Positions 45,081 through 54,613 of a stretch of 64,000 nucleotides of DNA are shown piece after piece. Each line of letters opens with the position of its first letter. Position 1 is the first letter of the stretch. The DNA lies in NCBI RefSeq assembly GCF_014642915.1, contig NZ_BMJE01000002.1, positions 496,001 to 560,000 on the forward strand, in the 5' to 3' direction. Under the pieces are notes generated by a model. That model worked only from the letters and a program-made list of their open reading frames with translations, did not search any database and had not been told where the DNA came from. A program made the position numbers and the translations under genes. This DNA comes from Flavobacterium suaedae (lineage in GTDB: Bacteria; Bacteroidota; Bacteroidia; Flavobacteriales; Flavobacteriaceae).

Positions 45081-46127
45081 TTATTCTTTACTCTTTTTTT
45101 CTTCGGCTTCTTGTATGTCGTCAGAATCAGCATGCATTTCTTCTTGCTCACTATCTGCTTTAGCCTCATACTGTACACTTATGTATATAGGAAAATGGTC
45201 CGAGCCAAAGTTACTAAGTCGCTTAATCGCATTTAGTTTAAAATCTGGAGAAATAAAAGCATGATCTAATGGGAAGCGTAAAAAAGGGTAACGGGCATGG
45301 AAACTGTTAAAAAAACCTCTGCCACGCCTCGGGTCTAAAAGTCCGCTCATTTTTAAAAATAACTTAGTGGTATGGCTCCATGCTACATCATTCAGGTCTC
45401 CTATAACAATTACAGGTAGTTTTTCTTCTTTAGCAATGTCAGCTACTATAAGTAATTCTTTATCTCTTTCAGTCGATTTTATATTTTCTCCCGGAGCAGG
45501 AGGGGTAGGATGTACACCGTGTATTATTATTTCTTTCCCGCTTTTTAAAATAACCTTACTGTGTATAGAGGGTACATCATCTTCTACTATATAATCTACC
45601 TTGTAGTCTTTTAATTCCAATTTAGAGTAAAACAACATGCCGTATGTGTTTTCTTTAGGAACCAGAATATGATAAGGGTATTTTTCTTTAAGCTCTTTTG
45701 TACCTTCTTCCCACTTTTTGTTGGTTTCCAGTAAGAATACAATATCAGGATTAGCTTTATTAACCTCCTGCAGGCAGCCGTTAGTGTTATTGTTATATTG
45801 ATATACATTTGATATCATTATACTAATACTCTGGTCGGGGATACTATTCTTAGCTTTTATAACTTGCTTTTTGCCGAATATTGTAAATGGGAAAATAAGG
45901 TAAGCCAGATATAGTAAGTTAATGCTGATAGCACCTATAAGTACCCAAAATAGAATGTTATGCTTACTGTAAAAGTACGATACAAGCATTAAACAAATAA
46001 CAGAAAGTACAAACTTTTGCAACCGGGGATAGTCAAATACTCTAAACGTCCAATAATCATTTCTTATTAATGACATGGCAGTAAAAGAAAGTAAAAGACA
46101 AGTAAATAGTATTAAAAAAGTATTCAA
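45081..46127 (-). CDS. Membrane-anchored endonuclease/exonuclease/phosphatase-family protein
   Basis: This 348-residue protein has three N-terminal transmembrane helices (about 3-20, 38-54, 60-80). An EEP domain follows (about 100-325) with NPDIVFLLETNKKW, HGVHPTPPAPGEN, VIGDLNDVAWS and LDHAFIS, then SNFGSDHFPI; these supply the Asp/Asn/His active site. Substrates range from nucleic acids to phosphoinositides and are not predictable. The only start that keeps the first helix is TTG at 46127; if the Met at residue 18 is used, this helix is lost. The acidic tail ends EEKKSKE. Confidence 0.82.
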   Translation of the reverse strand: MNTFLILFTCLLLSFTAMSLIRNDYWTFRVFDYPRLQKFVLSVICLMLVSYFYSKHNILFWVLIGAISINLLYLAYLIFPFTIFGKKQVIKAKNSIPDQSISIMISNVYQYNNNTNGCLQEVNKANPDIVFLLETNKKWEEGTKELKEKYPYHILVPKENTYGMLFYSKLELKDYKVDYIVEDDVPSIHSKVILKSGKEIIIHGVHPTPPAPGENIKSTERDKELLIVADIAKEEKLPVIVIGDLNDVAWSHTTKLFLKMSGLLDPRRGRGFFNSFHARYPFLRFPLDHAFISPDFKLNAIKRLSNFGSDHFPIYISVQYEAKADSEQEEMHADSDDIQEAEEKKSKE

Positions 46128-46228
46128 TTTGTGTGGTATATGGTTGATTTATACAAATATACAATCACTAGTTTTATTAAATGTTATTTTTAATATAAAG
46201 GAAAGAATAGTTGTGCTAATATAATGTG

Positions 46229-46258
46229 AAAGAGAGGTGGTTTTATACCACCTCTCTT
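46229..46258 (-). terminator. Hairpin overlapping the alr stop codon
   Basis: The stem GAGAGGTGG/CCACCTCTC includes the stop codon of the alanine racemase gene; only a weak T run follows on the minus strand. Confidence 0.45.
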
Positions 46259-47388
46259 GTAATATCTAAAGGTAATCGGGTTAAAAGTTCATAATTAAGC
46301 TGGTCACTTCTTTCTCCAAACGAAGCAACACTTACCTCATATTCGCCTTGTGTACCTATTAGTGTTACTTTATCTCCACTTTTTACATCGTTTATACTGG
46401 TAACGTCTACAGCAAGACAGTTCATATTTACTAAGCCTACAACGGGAACGCGCCAGCCATTTATAATAACAACTCCTGTATTACTCAAACTTCTGCTAAA
46501 ACCATGTGCATAGCCTACGGGGACAATAGCAAGTTTCATAGGGTGATGTGAGAAGAATGCCTGAGAATAACCTATAAACTCACCGGGAGGGACATTTTTA
46601 ATGCTCATTACAGCACTCTCCCACGATATTATTCTTTTTAAAGGTGATTCGGTTACTTTATACTTGTTGAAATATTCTATAAGTACTTCGGGGCTTGACC
46701 AAAAACCATATTGCATTATACCTATTCTAATCATATCATAATGCATATCCGGTAAGCGTACCGCTGCTGCGGAGCAACAGGTATGTTTTATTTCAGGTTC
46801 TATTCCATGAGTCTTAAACTCTTTTACTGCTTTTTTAAATAGTATTTTTTGGCGTTTAATCCTTACATAGTTAGCAATGCTTTCAGCACCGGCAAAGTGC
46901 ATGCACAAGCCTTTAAATACAAGTTTATCTGCATTGTTTTTTAAATGTGCAGCCAGTTCAGGTATTTCACCCAGCTCAAAACCGGTACGATACATACCGG
47001 TTTCCACTTCAATATGTATAAGTGCTTTTTTACCTATTTTTTCAGACAGCTTAATAGCTGCTGCAAGCCTTTCCATCGTAAACACATAAAATTCAATATT
47101 ATGCTCTATAGCCCAGGCAATATCGCCTTCATCAAGCGATCCCATAATCATTATAGTACTTTCGGGAGAGGCAGCGTCATAAACTTCATAGGCTTCGTGA
47201 GCGTTAAATACTGAAAAGTGATTTACACCACACGCTTCAGCCATGGGGACATATGTTTTTATACCATGTCCGTATGCGTTGCCTTTTACAACAGCGCTTA
47301 TTTTTACGTTTTTAAAATAGTTTCTTAAAAATTCCCAGTTCGATTGTAGTGCAGCTTGTTCCAGCTTTATAACCGATGATGCTTTCAT
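46243..47388 (-). CDS. alr: Alanine racemase
   Basis: This 381-residue fold-type III PLP enzyme interconverts L- and D-alanine for peptidoglycan. Lys35 in SAVVKGNAYGHG binds PLP; VPVGYAHGFSRSLSN and GLVNMNCLAVDVT mark the C-terminal barrel with the Tyr/Met side of the active site. EVETGMYRTGFE is also typical. The length is normal, and no MurF fusion is present (some Bacteroidota have a MurF-Alr fusion). It lies 13 nt after an M20 amidohydrolase gene and is probably co-transcribed. Confidence 0.92.
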   Translation of the reverse strand: MKASSVIKLEQAALQSNWEFLRNYFKNVKISAVVKGNAYGHGIKTYVPMAEACGVNHFSVFNAHEAYEVYDAASPESTIMIMGSLDEGDIAWAIEHNIEFYVFTMERLAAAIKLSEKIGKKALIHIEVETGMYRTGFELGEIPELAAHLKNNADKLVFKGLCMHFAGAESIANYVRIKRQKILFKKAVKEFKTHGIEPEIKHTCCSAAAVRLPDMHYDMIRIGIMQYGFWSSPEVLIEYFNKYKVTESPLKRIISWESAVMSIKNVPPGEFIGYSQAFFSHHPMKLAIVPVGYAHGFSRSLSNTGVVIINGWRVPVVGLVNMNCLAVDVTSINDVKSGDKVTLIGTQGEYEVSVASFGERSDQLNYELLTRLPLDITREVV

Positions 47389-47401
47389 TTTTATTTTTTT
47401 C

Positions 47402-48520
47402 TTATTGTTGTGCTTGTTTTTGTATAGTGGTAAACATTTTTATACCTGTATCGGTTATTTCGTCAGGATAATCGTAAGCAGGGTGGTGTAATGGGTAGCA
47501 ATTTTTACCTGAGCCTATACCAAACATAGCTCCGGGATATATGTTGGTGAAAATACCAAAGTCTTCTCCAAACCTAAAGCCGTTTTCTATTTCCTGATAT
47601 GTAAGGCCTGCTGCTTCGGTAGCTTTTTTTATTATTGCTACAGCTTCTTTATTATTCTGATTCGATTCAAAAGGTTCTATTAATTCAAAGCGGACTTCAA
47701 GCTCTTCTTCTTTACAAATTGCTTCAGCTGTACTTTTCATAGTTTCTAAAGCGTTATCTAGCCTTTCGTTGCTATCAGCTCGAACGGTTAAGTGTACACT
47801 GCCTTCTCCTGCGGATATTCCATAAGCTACTTCTCCCATTTCGGTATGTACAGGCGTTATAGTAACATATTCAGGTTTATTTTCGCTGTTCAGTTCAAGT
47901 GCTTTTAAAAGGTATTGACTCATTGCTTTTGCAGGATTTCTCCCGTTCCATGGTTCGGCAGCGTGTGCGGTATAGCCTTTAAAGTAAGTAACAAGACTTA
48001 CAACACTGGAAGTAAAACTTCCTTCTTTACATACGATATTGTGAGTATCAAAACCAGGTAGGTTGTGTAAAGCGAAAACCATATCAATATTTAAGTTTTC
48101 CAAAGTTTTATCAGCTACTACATTTCGTGCGCCCCAGCCATTTTCTTCAGCAGGCTGAAATAATAAATGAATATCTCCTTTTTCAGGTCGTTTTTGGGAG
48201 TAGTGGTTTGCTACACCATACATAATAGTAGCATGTCCGTCATGCCCGCATTTATGTGATACTCCATCTGTCTGCGATTTATAATCAGTAGTTATGGTTT
48301 CCTGTATAGGTAGTGCATCAATATCTGCACGTAACAGTATGTTTTTACCGGGTAATTTCCCTTTAAAACTAACCAGTATTCCTGTAGAGGCAGTTTTCTC
48401 AATTTTATCAGTATTTAATTTACCTAACAAGTCCAGTAAATATTTTTGAGTTTCATGTTCGTTTTGCGAAACTTCCGGATGTTGGTGTAAATAACGCCTC
48501 AGTGTTGTTAAATCCTCCAT
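47402..48520 (-). CDS. M20-family amidohydrolase (peptidase/deacylase)
   Basis: The product has 372 residues from ATG at 48520 (MEDLTTLRRYLHQHPEVSQN). The metal sites are visible: CGHDGHATIM, LLFQPAEENGWGARNV (catalytic Glu) and the C-terminal YPLHHPAYDYPDE. These match M20D N-acyl-amino-acid or hippurate-type hydrolases. The dimerisation domain is in the middle (about 175-290). Adjacent to alr, it may release a free amino acid that is then racemised or recycled from wall peptides. This functional link is inference. Confidence 0.88.
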   Translation of the reverse strand: MEDLTTLRRYLHQHPEVSQNEHETQKYLLDLLGKLNTDKIEKTASTGILVSFKGKLPGKNILLRADIDALPIQETITTDYKSQTDGVSHKCGHDGHATIMYGVANHYSQKRPEKGDIHLLFQPAEENGWGARNVVADKTLENLNIDMVFALHNLPGFDTHNIVCKEGSFTSSVVSLVTYFKGYTAHAAEPWNGRNPAKAMSQYLLKALELNSENKPEYVTITPVHTEMGEVAYGISAGEGSVHLTVRADSNERLDNALETMKSTAEAICKEEELEVRFELIEPFESNQNNKEAVAIIKKATEAAGLTYQEIENGFRFGEDFGIFTNIYPGAMFGIGSGKNCYPLHHPAYDYPDEITDTGIKMFTTIQKQAQQ

Positions 48521-48683
48521 AAAAATAGCTTTCTGTTTAGTTTTTGATAATAATACTAAAAATGGAGCAGGCACGAAAGTTAAATAAGAATTCTTTAGGG
48601 TTTTTCTGAATCTTTGATTTTTTATCGGCTGTAGGCAATTATGTATATTTAAGCACTGTAATAAATTTTAGTCTTAAAAAGCA

Positions 48684-51077
48684 ATGAATAAAACACACAT
48701 TTTTTTGATAATAGCTTTGTGTAGTATAAATATAATAATTGCACAGCCACGTAACTTGTTATGGTATGATAAACCTGCTTCTTATTTTGAAGAGGCTTTG
48801 GTTTTAGGGAATGGTAAGATGGGGGCTACAGTGTTTGGCGGGGTAAATTCAGATAAAATTTATTTAAATGATGCAACATTGTGGTCGGGTGAGCCTGTAG
48901 ACTTGGAAGATAATACAGAGGCTTATAAGTATGTAGAACCTATTAGAGAGGCGTTGAGAAATGAAGATTATAAATTAGCAGATTCGTTAAACCATTATTT
49001 ACAAGGTAGGTTTTCACAGTCCTATATGCCTTTAGGTACATTACATATCAATTTTAAAAGTCACGATACTTACACTAACTATTACAGAGAGCTTAATATT
49101 GATAAGGCAGTGGCTAAAGTGAGCTACGAAAGTGGTGGGGTTAAGTTTGATAGGGAATATTTTGTTTCTCATCCTCAACAAATTATGGCTATTAAACTAA
49201 GTAGTAGTAAAAGGAGAGCGATTAATTGTATAATAAGTTTTGAAAGTCTTTTAAAATATACACAATCAAAACAGAATCGTGTCTTGGAAGTTAATGGGTA
49301 CGCTCCTTATCATGTAGAGCCAAGTTATAGAAATGTACCCAATGCTATACTGTTTGACGAAAACAGAGGTACACGTTTCACTTCTTTATTTAGAGTTTCT
49401 AAAAAAGATGGTTTAGTAGTTGTAAAGGATAATGGTATTGAGATTTCAGATTGTAGTGAAGCTATTATATATATTACAGTTGCTACCAGTTTTAATGGTT
49501 TTGATAAAAATCCCGCTACTATGGGTAAGGATAATATCTCTATAGCTTATAGAGATATGCTGAAGACAGATAAGAGTTCTTATGAGGTTTTAAAGAGTAA
49601 TCATATAAAAGATTATCAATCACTATATAAAAGGGTAGTGCTAGATTTAGGTAAAACAAATGAACCGAATTTACCAACAGACAAACGGTTATTAAATTAT
49701 ACAGCAGGTGGTGAAGATAAGGCACTAGAAGAACTGTACTTTCAGTTTGGGCGCTATTTACTTATTTCATCTTCCAGAACTCAAGAAGCTCCTGCAAATT
49801 TACAGGGTATATGGAATCCATACATCCGTCCGCCATGGAGCAGTAATTATACTTTAAACATTAATGCGGAAGAAAATTACTGGTTAGCTGAAACCGGGAA
49901 TTTATCAGAGTTACATACTCCTTTACTTAGTTTTATAAAAAATGTAGCAATAACAGGGGCTGCAACCGCAAACAACTATTATGGTGTAGGAGGTTGGGCA
50001 GCAGGGCATAATTCAGATATATGGGCGCTTACCAACCCTGTGGGTGATTTTGGTAAAGGTGACCCCCGTTGGGCAAACTGGAATATGGGTGGTACATGGC
50101 TTGCTACACACCCATGGGAGCATTATACTTTTACTCATGATAAAGAATATCTTAGAAGTGAAGGGTATCCTGTAATGAAAGGTGCCGTGAAATTTTGTTT
50201 GGAATGGATGGTTAAAGATAAAAATGAAAAATGGATTACATCTCCAAGTACATCTCCGGAAAACCTTTATGTCACTCCTGATGGGTATGTAGGTGCAACG
50301 CTGTATGGTGCGACTTCAGATTTAGCCATGATACGTGAGCTGTTCGAAGATTTTATAAAAGCATCAGAAGTATTAAGTATTGATAATACATTTACTAAAA
50401 GAGTTACTACGGTTTTAGGGGAGCTACACCCTTACGCGGTAGGTAAAAAAGGAAATCTACAAGAATGGTATTATGACTGGAAAGATAAAGAAAGTTGGCA
50501 CAGACATCAATCACACCTTTTTGGTTTATATCCAGGACATCATATAACGCCAACAGAAACTCCTGAACTCGCACAAGCCTGCCGAACTTCGCTAAATATA
50601 AAAGGAGATGAAACCACAGGATGGTCTAAAGGCTGGCGTATAAACCTTTGGGCTAGACTTTGGGATGGTAACAGAGCTTATAAAATGTACAGAGAGTTGT
50701 TGAGGTATGTTGATCCTGATAATATGGAAAATAAAACGCATACAGGAGGAGGAACCTATCCTAACCTGCTTGATGCACATCCGCCTTTTCAAATTGACGG
50801 TAATTTTGGGGGAGCAGCAGCCGTAATTGAAATGCTTATGCAATCTACAGATGATAAGATATATTTTTTACCTGCCTTACCTGATACATGGCGAAATGGA
50901 AGTATAAAAGGTATTTGTGCTCGTGGAGGGTTTGAAGTAGCTATAAACTGGACTGGAGGAAAACTTACCAGTACAGAAATCAAAGCAAAAGACTCAGGTA
51001 AAATCACTTTAGTATATGCCGGTAATGAAAAATTTGTTGAAATAAACAAAGGAGAATCAGTAAGAGTGGATTGGTAG
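48684..51077 (+). CDS. GH95-family alpha-L-fucosidase
   Basis: This 797-residue secreted enzyme has a signal peptide (cleavage near IIAQP). The N-terminal domain is LLWYDKPASYFEEALVLGNG and MGATVFGGVNSDKIYLND; the catalytic (alpha/alpha)6 barrel shows QGIWNPYIRPPWSSNYTLNI then NAEENYW (the Asn pair), SPSTSPENLYVT (catalytic Glu region), HRHQSHLFGLYPG and HPPFQIDGNFGGAAAV (Asp). It releases terminal L-fucose (or galactose in some members) from glycans. No PUL neighbours are seen; it may work with the GH43 and PNGase F-like enzymes on host or algal glycans. Confidence 0.93.
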   Translation: MNKTHIFLIIALCSINIIIAQPRNLLWYDKPASYFEEALVLGNGKMGATVFGGVNSDKIYLNDATLWSGEPVDLEDNTEAYKYVEPIREALRNEDYKLADSLNHYLQGRFSQSYMPLGTLHINFKSHDTYTNYYRELNIDKAVAKVSYESGGVKFDREYFVSHPQQIMAIKLSSSKRRAINCIISFESLLKYTQSKQNRVLEVNGYAPYHVEPSYRNVPNAILFDENRGTRFTSLFRVSKKDGLVVVKDNGIEISDCSEAIIYITVATSFNGFDKNPATMGKDNISIAYRDMLKTDKSSYEVLKSNHIKDYQSLYKRVVLDLGKTNEPNLPTDKRLLNYTAGGEDKALEELYFQFGRYLLISSSRTQEAPANLQGIWNPYIRPPWSSNYTLNINAEENYWLAETGNLSELHTPLLSFIKNVAITGAATANNYYGVGGWAAGHNSDIWALTNPVGDFGKGDPRWANWNMGGTWLATHPWEHYTFTHDKEYLRSEGYPVMKGAVKFCLEWMVKDKNEKWITSPSTSPENLYVTPDGYVGATLYGATSDLAMIRELFEDFIKASEVLSIDNTFTKRVTTVLGELHPYAVGKKGNLQEWYYDWKDKESWHRHQSHLFGLYPGHHITPTETPELAQACRTSLNIKGDETTGWSKGWRINLWARLWDGNRAYKMYRELLRYVDPDNMENKTHTGGGTYPNLLDAHPPFQIDGNFGGAAAVIEMLMQSTDDKIYFLPALPDTWRNGSIKGICARGGFEVAINWTGGKLTSTEIKAKDSGKITLVYAGNEKFVEINKGESVRVDW

Positions 51078-51268
51078 TGTGAAATAATTAATACAAATTC
51101 ATCTAGTGTTATTATTGGGTTATACTTGGATTAGGGATGTGTGTTGAATACTTGTTTAAGTATGTATGTTTTAATATGTCGTTATGAATTTTGTGATTTT
51201 TAATTTGTACATTGGCGACTCTATTTTTTAGAACAAAATCTACCGTCCAAAATAAAAATTAATTATTA

Positions 51269-52135
51269 GTGAAGTATATCTGTTTCAGGTTTGATGTAGA
51301 TACACACCTATGTTTAACGAAAGGAACTCCGAATTTAATTAAGCTCTTTTCAAAATTCGATGCTAAATGTACCTTTTTTATAACTATGGGAAGGTCTTTT
51401 AGCTATAAAGTAACAGTAGAAAAGTATATAACTAAATTTTTCTACAATAACTCTTCTCAAAAAGATATACAAGCCTATTCTATTTTACATAAACTTGGCT
51501 ATACAAACTTTTTTAAAGCATTGCTACTTAACCCCAAAGTCGGTTACAATCACAAAGAATTACTTCAAAAAATTATTTTAGAGGGGCATGAACTTGGATT
51601 ACATGGAGGCAAAAATCATGCAACATGGGAAAGGTATTTAAAAAAATGGTATAAAAAAGAGATAGATATTCAAATTGAATATGGTTTAATGTGCTTTGAA
51701 CAATTAGGGCTTCCAAAGCCTCAATCATTTGCTTCTCCTTGCTGGCAGACTTCAGATGTGTTAAACCAATCTTTATTAAAGCATGGCTTCTCTATTGTAG
51801 CAGATACTTATTCAAGTAATGGGTTTCCTTATAGGGATAACATAGGTTTACTACAATGCCCCACTAATATATTGGCTAAAGAGCCTACTGTTGGTTTTAT
51901 AGAGAACCTAAGAGTATTAGGTTATACTTCAAAGCAAATATTACACGAGTTTGAAAGACAATTGGACAGAGAAGGAGATTATAAAATGGTTTTTGATCAT
52001 CCTTTTTATGTAGGAATAAAGGAGATAGAACTTCTTTCGGAAATGCTTGAAATTTGTGTAGTTAAAGGTTATCAAGTTCAAAGTTTGGAAAATATATGTA
52101 AAAAAATAAATGAAGATTTTACACATTTATCGTGA
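51269..52135 (+). CDS. Polysaccharide deacetylase-family protein
   Basis: This 288-residue NodB-fold protein starts with GTG at 51269. ICFRFDVDTHLCL holds the catalytic Asp, and EGHELGLHGGKNHATW supplies the metal histidines (HxxxxxH type); it resembles ArnD-like deacylases. It probably removes an acetyl or formyl group from a lipid-linked sugar at the inner membrane. It overlaps a GT4 gene by 26 nt, which in turn overlaps wecB by 4 nt, so all three form one polysaccharide-assembly operon. Confidence 0.8.
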   Translation: MKYICFRFDVDTHLCLTKGTPNLIKLFSKFDAKCTFFITMGRSFSYKVTVEKYITKFFYNNSSQKDIQAYSILHKLGYTNFFKALLLNPKVGYNHKELLQKIILEGHELGLHGGKNHATWERYLKKWYKKEIDIQIEYGLMCFEQLGLPKPQSFASPCWQTSDVLNQSLLKHGFSIVADTYSSNGFPYRDNIGLLQCPTNILAKEPTVGFIENLRVLGYTSKQILHEFERQLDREGDYKMVFDHPFYVGIKEIELLSEMLEICVVKGYQVQSLENICKKINEDFTHLS

Positions 52136-53261
52136 AGCTGATGAAGAAATTGGCGGAGTAGAAAATCATGTTAAGTATTTAGTTAAAGAACAAGTTAAGC
52201 AGGGTTTATACCCTACAGTACTGGCATTCATATTTTCGGACAAGAATAGTATTAGTATTAAAAAAATAGATAATATAGATTGGTATTATTTAGAATTAAA
52301 AGATCCATTTATTAACTTATTCGAAACAAGTATATCTGTTTTTATTAAACGACTATATCAAAACTTTAATACAAAACAGAAAACAGATCTCATATTAAAA
52401 ATTAAACCGGATATAATACATCAGCACGACTATTTATCAAGCATAAGATTAAATAAAAAGCTGTCAAAAAACTTTCCTGTTGTTTTTACCAACCATTCAG
52501 GGGAATACTTGTGGTTAGAAAAAACAGCTTTAACCAGATATTTTCAAAAGCAATTTTTAAACTGTTTTAAAGCTATTATAGCTCCAAGTAATAATTTGTT
52601 ACCTGAGAGCAGTAATAGTTATTTGATACCTAATGGTTTTAGTTCAGAGCAGTTTTATAGAGTTTCTGAAACTGAAAAAGAAGCGTTAAAAATAGAAAAT
52701 AACTGCCAAGGTAAAATAGTTTTTTTATGTGCAAGAAGGTGGGCGCCGAATAAAGGTATTATTTATTTGGCAAAAGCCCTTAACCTTCTTAGTGATGAAG
52801 TAAAGCAAAAGTCTGTTTTCATATTTGCAGGTAATGAATCTGAAGGTTTCCAGGCATATAAAAAACAAATTAATCAAGAGTTATCTGAATGTTCTAATAC
52901 AGACATAAGATTAATGGGTAACCTGAGTCACGAAAAATTAGCACCTCTAATTAATATGTCAGATGTAGGAGTTATTCCATCTATTATGGAAGGACTAAGT
53001 TTATTTTCACTGGAATTAATTTCTACCGGAGTCCCGGTTTTAGCCACCAATGTTGGAGGTCTTCCCGATGTAGTGAAAAATGAAGAAACCGGTTGGATTG
53101 TTTTACCAAAAAGCCCCGAAAATATTGAAAAGGAAATAACTAAAATAGTAATTAATTGGCCTGATTCTAAACTTGAAATAAATACAGAAGAATTTAAAGA
53201 AAAATATTCTTGGAAAACAGTAGCGAACTTAACCTTAAAAATATATAATAAAATTACATGA
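52110..53261 (+). CDS. Glycosyltransferase family 4
   Basis: This 383-residue GT-B enzyme has EADEEIGGVENHVKYLV at the N-terminus, a donor-binding half with RRWAPNKGIIYLAKAL, and the characteristic VIPSIMEGLSLFSLELISTG then VPVLATNVGGLPDVV. It transfers a sugar from a nucleotide donor to a glycan acceptor on the cytoplasmic side. It overlaps both neighbours in the three-gene operon. Sugar and linkage cannot be predicted. Confidence 0.9.
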   Translation: MKILHIYREADEEIGGVENHVKYLVKEQVKQGLYPTVLAFIFSDKNSISIKKIDNIDWYYLELKDPFINLFETSISVFIKRLYQNFNTKQKTDLILKIKPDIIHQHDYLSSIRLNKKLSKNFPVVFTNHSGEYLWLEKTALTRYFQKQFLNCFKAIIAPSNNLLPESSNSYLIPNGFSSEQFYRVSETEKEALKIENNCQGKIVFLCARRWAPNKGIIYLAKALNLLSDEVKQKSVFIFAGNESEGFQAYKKQINQELSECSNTDIRLMGNLSHEKLAPLINMSDVGVIPSIMEGLSLFSLELISTGVPVLATNVGGLPDVVKNEETGWIVLPKSPENIEKEITKIVINWPDSKLEINTEEFKEKYSWKTVANLTLKIYNKIT

Positions 53262-54373
53262 AAGTACTAGCAGTAATCGGTACTAGACCGGAAGTTATAA
53301 AAACAGTATTATTAGTTTCTAAATTAAGAGAAAAAAAAGAGTTCGAAGTAGCTTTATGCTCCACGGGGCAACATAAAGAAGTGATGGATCAGGCACTTGA
53401 AGTTTTTGGAATAAAACCTGATTATAATTTGGAAGTGATGTCAGAAGGACAAAGCCTTAGTGAACTGTCGGCTAAAATGTTAATAGGTTTGCAGAAGATA
53501 ATAGCTGAATTTAAACCTGATTTAATGATATCACAGGGAGATACAGCTACATCATTTACAACTTGTTTAGCTGCTTTTTATGAAAAAGTAAAGGTAGTGC
53601 ATGTAGAAGCAGGATTAAGAACGGGCGATATACGTTCTCCTTTTCCGGAAGAAATGTCTAGAAGGGTTACGGCAATGGTTTCTGATATAAACTTTGCGCC
53701 TACTGAAAAAGCCAGAGAAAACATGCTGAAAGAGGGTATACCCGAAGACAAAATTGTAGTTTGCGGAAATACAGGAGTTGATGCTTTACTTTACACCCTT
53801 GAAAAGATAAATAATGATAAAGCATTACAAAATAAATTAGAAAATAAGTTTTCTTTTTTAAATAAAGATAAGAAAACAATTGTAGTAACGGCTCACCGTA
53901 GAGAAAACCATGGAGAAGGAATTAGGAATATATGTAAAGCAATAAAATACCTTTCTGAAAAAGAAAGTGTACAATTTGTTTTTCCTGTACATCATAACCC
54001 TAATAGTAAAGGAGATATTTTAAATATATTAAGTAACGTGCCAAATGTTTTTTTAGTTGATCAGTTAGACCATTTGTCATTTGTATACCTACTTAAAAAG
54101 AGTCATTTTATAATTACAGATTCAGGAGGAATACAAGAAGAGGCTCCTTCATTGGGTAAACCTGTACTGGTTACAAGATTTTCAACAGAAAGACAAGAAG
54201 CAGTTAAGGCTGGCTCTTCGGTTTTAGTAGGACCTGTTTATCAAAATATAATAGATGAAGCAAAAAAATTAATAAACGATGTTGATTATTACTGTAGTAA
54301 AAGTAAAGTTTCCTATCCTTTTGGAGAAGGTAAAGCCATAGATGTAATAATTGATAGAATAAAGATAGTTTAA
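53258..54373 (+). CDS. wecB: UDP-N-acetylglucosamine 2-epimerase (non-hydrolysing)
   Basis: This 371-residue cytosolic enzyme converts UDP-GlcNAc to UDP-ManNAc. Family features are VIGTRPEVIKTVLL, SQGDTATSFTTCLAAF, HVEAGLRTGDIRSPFPEE and ITDSGGIQEEAPSLGKPV. The start ATG overlaps the GT4 stop (ATGA). It gives the operon a ManNAc-containing product, so the encoded polymer may include ManNAc or ManNAcA. No UDP-ManNAc dehydrogenase is next to it. A perfect terminator follows. Confidence 0.95.
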   Translation: MKVLAVIGTRPEVIKTVLLVSKLREKKEFEVALCSTGQHKEVMDQALEVFGIKPDYNLEVMSEGQSLSELSAKMLIGLQKIIAEFKPDLMISQGDTATSFTTCLAAFYEKVKVVHVEAGLRTGDIRSPFPEEMSRRVTAMVSDINFAPTEKARENMLKEGIPEDKIVVCGNTGVDALLYTLEKINNDKALQNKLENKFSFLNKDKKTIVVTAHRRENHGEGIRNICKAIKYLSEKESVQFVFPVHHNPNSKGDILNILSNVPNVFLVDQLDHLSFVYLLKKSHFIITDSGGIQEEAPSLGKPVLVTRFSTERQEAVKAGSSVLVGPVYQNIIDEAKKLINDVDYYCSKSKVSYPFGEGKAIDVIIDRIKIV

Positions 54374-54379
54374 AATAAA

Positions 54380-54410
54380 GCCCGGAAATTAACAAATTTC
54401 CGGGTTTTTA
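54380..54410 (+). terminator. Terminator of the deacetylase-GT4-wecB operon
   Basis: The stem CCCGGAAATT/AATTTCCGGG with an AACA loop is followed by a T run. Confidence 0.92.
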
Positions 54411-54613
54411 TTTTGTTAACGATGTAGTACAAAACTCAAATCAATTAATAGAAGATTTAAAACTTTTAGCTGATATTTTGGCTACTTAACAACTAAAGGC
54501 TTTTTTTAATCACTAACAAACAATATGTTATATATTATTATTGAATTTATGACACCATTGTGATCCATACTGCTCCTTTATAGCCCCATTGTGAGGGTTA
54601 TAATTTGTATGTT

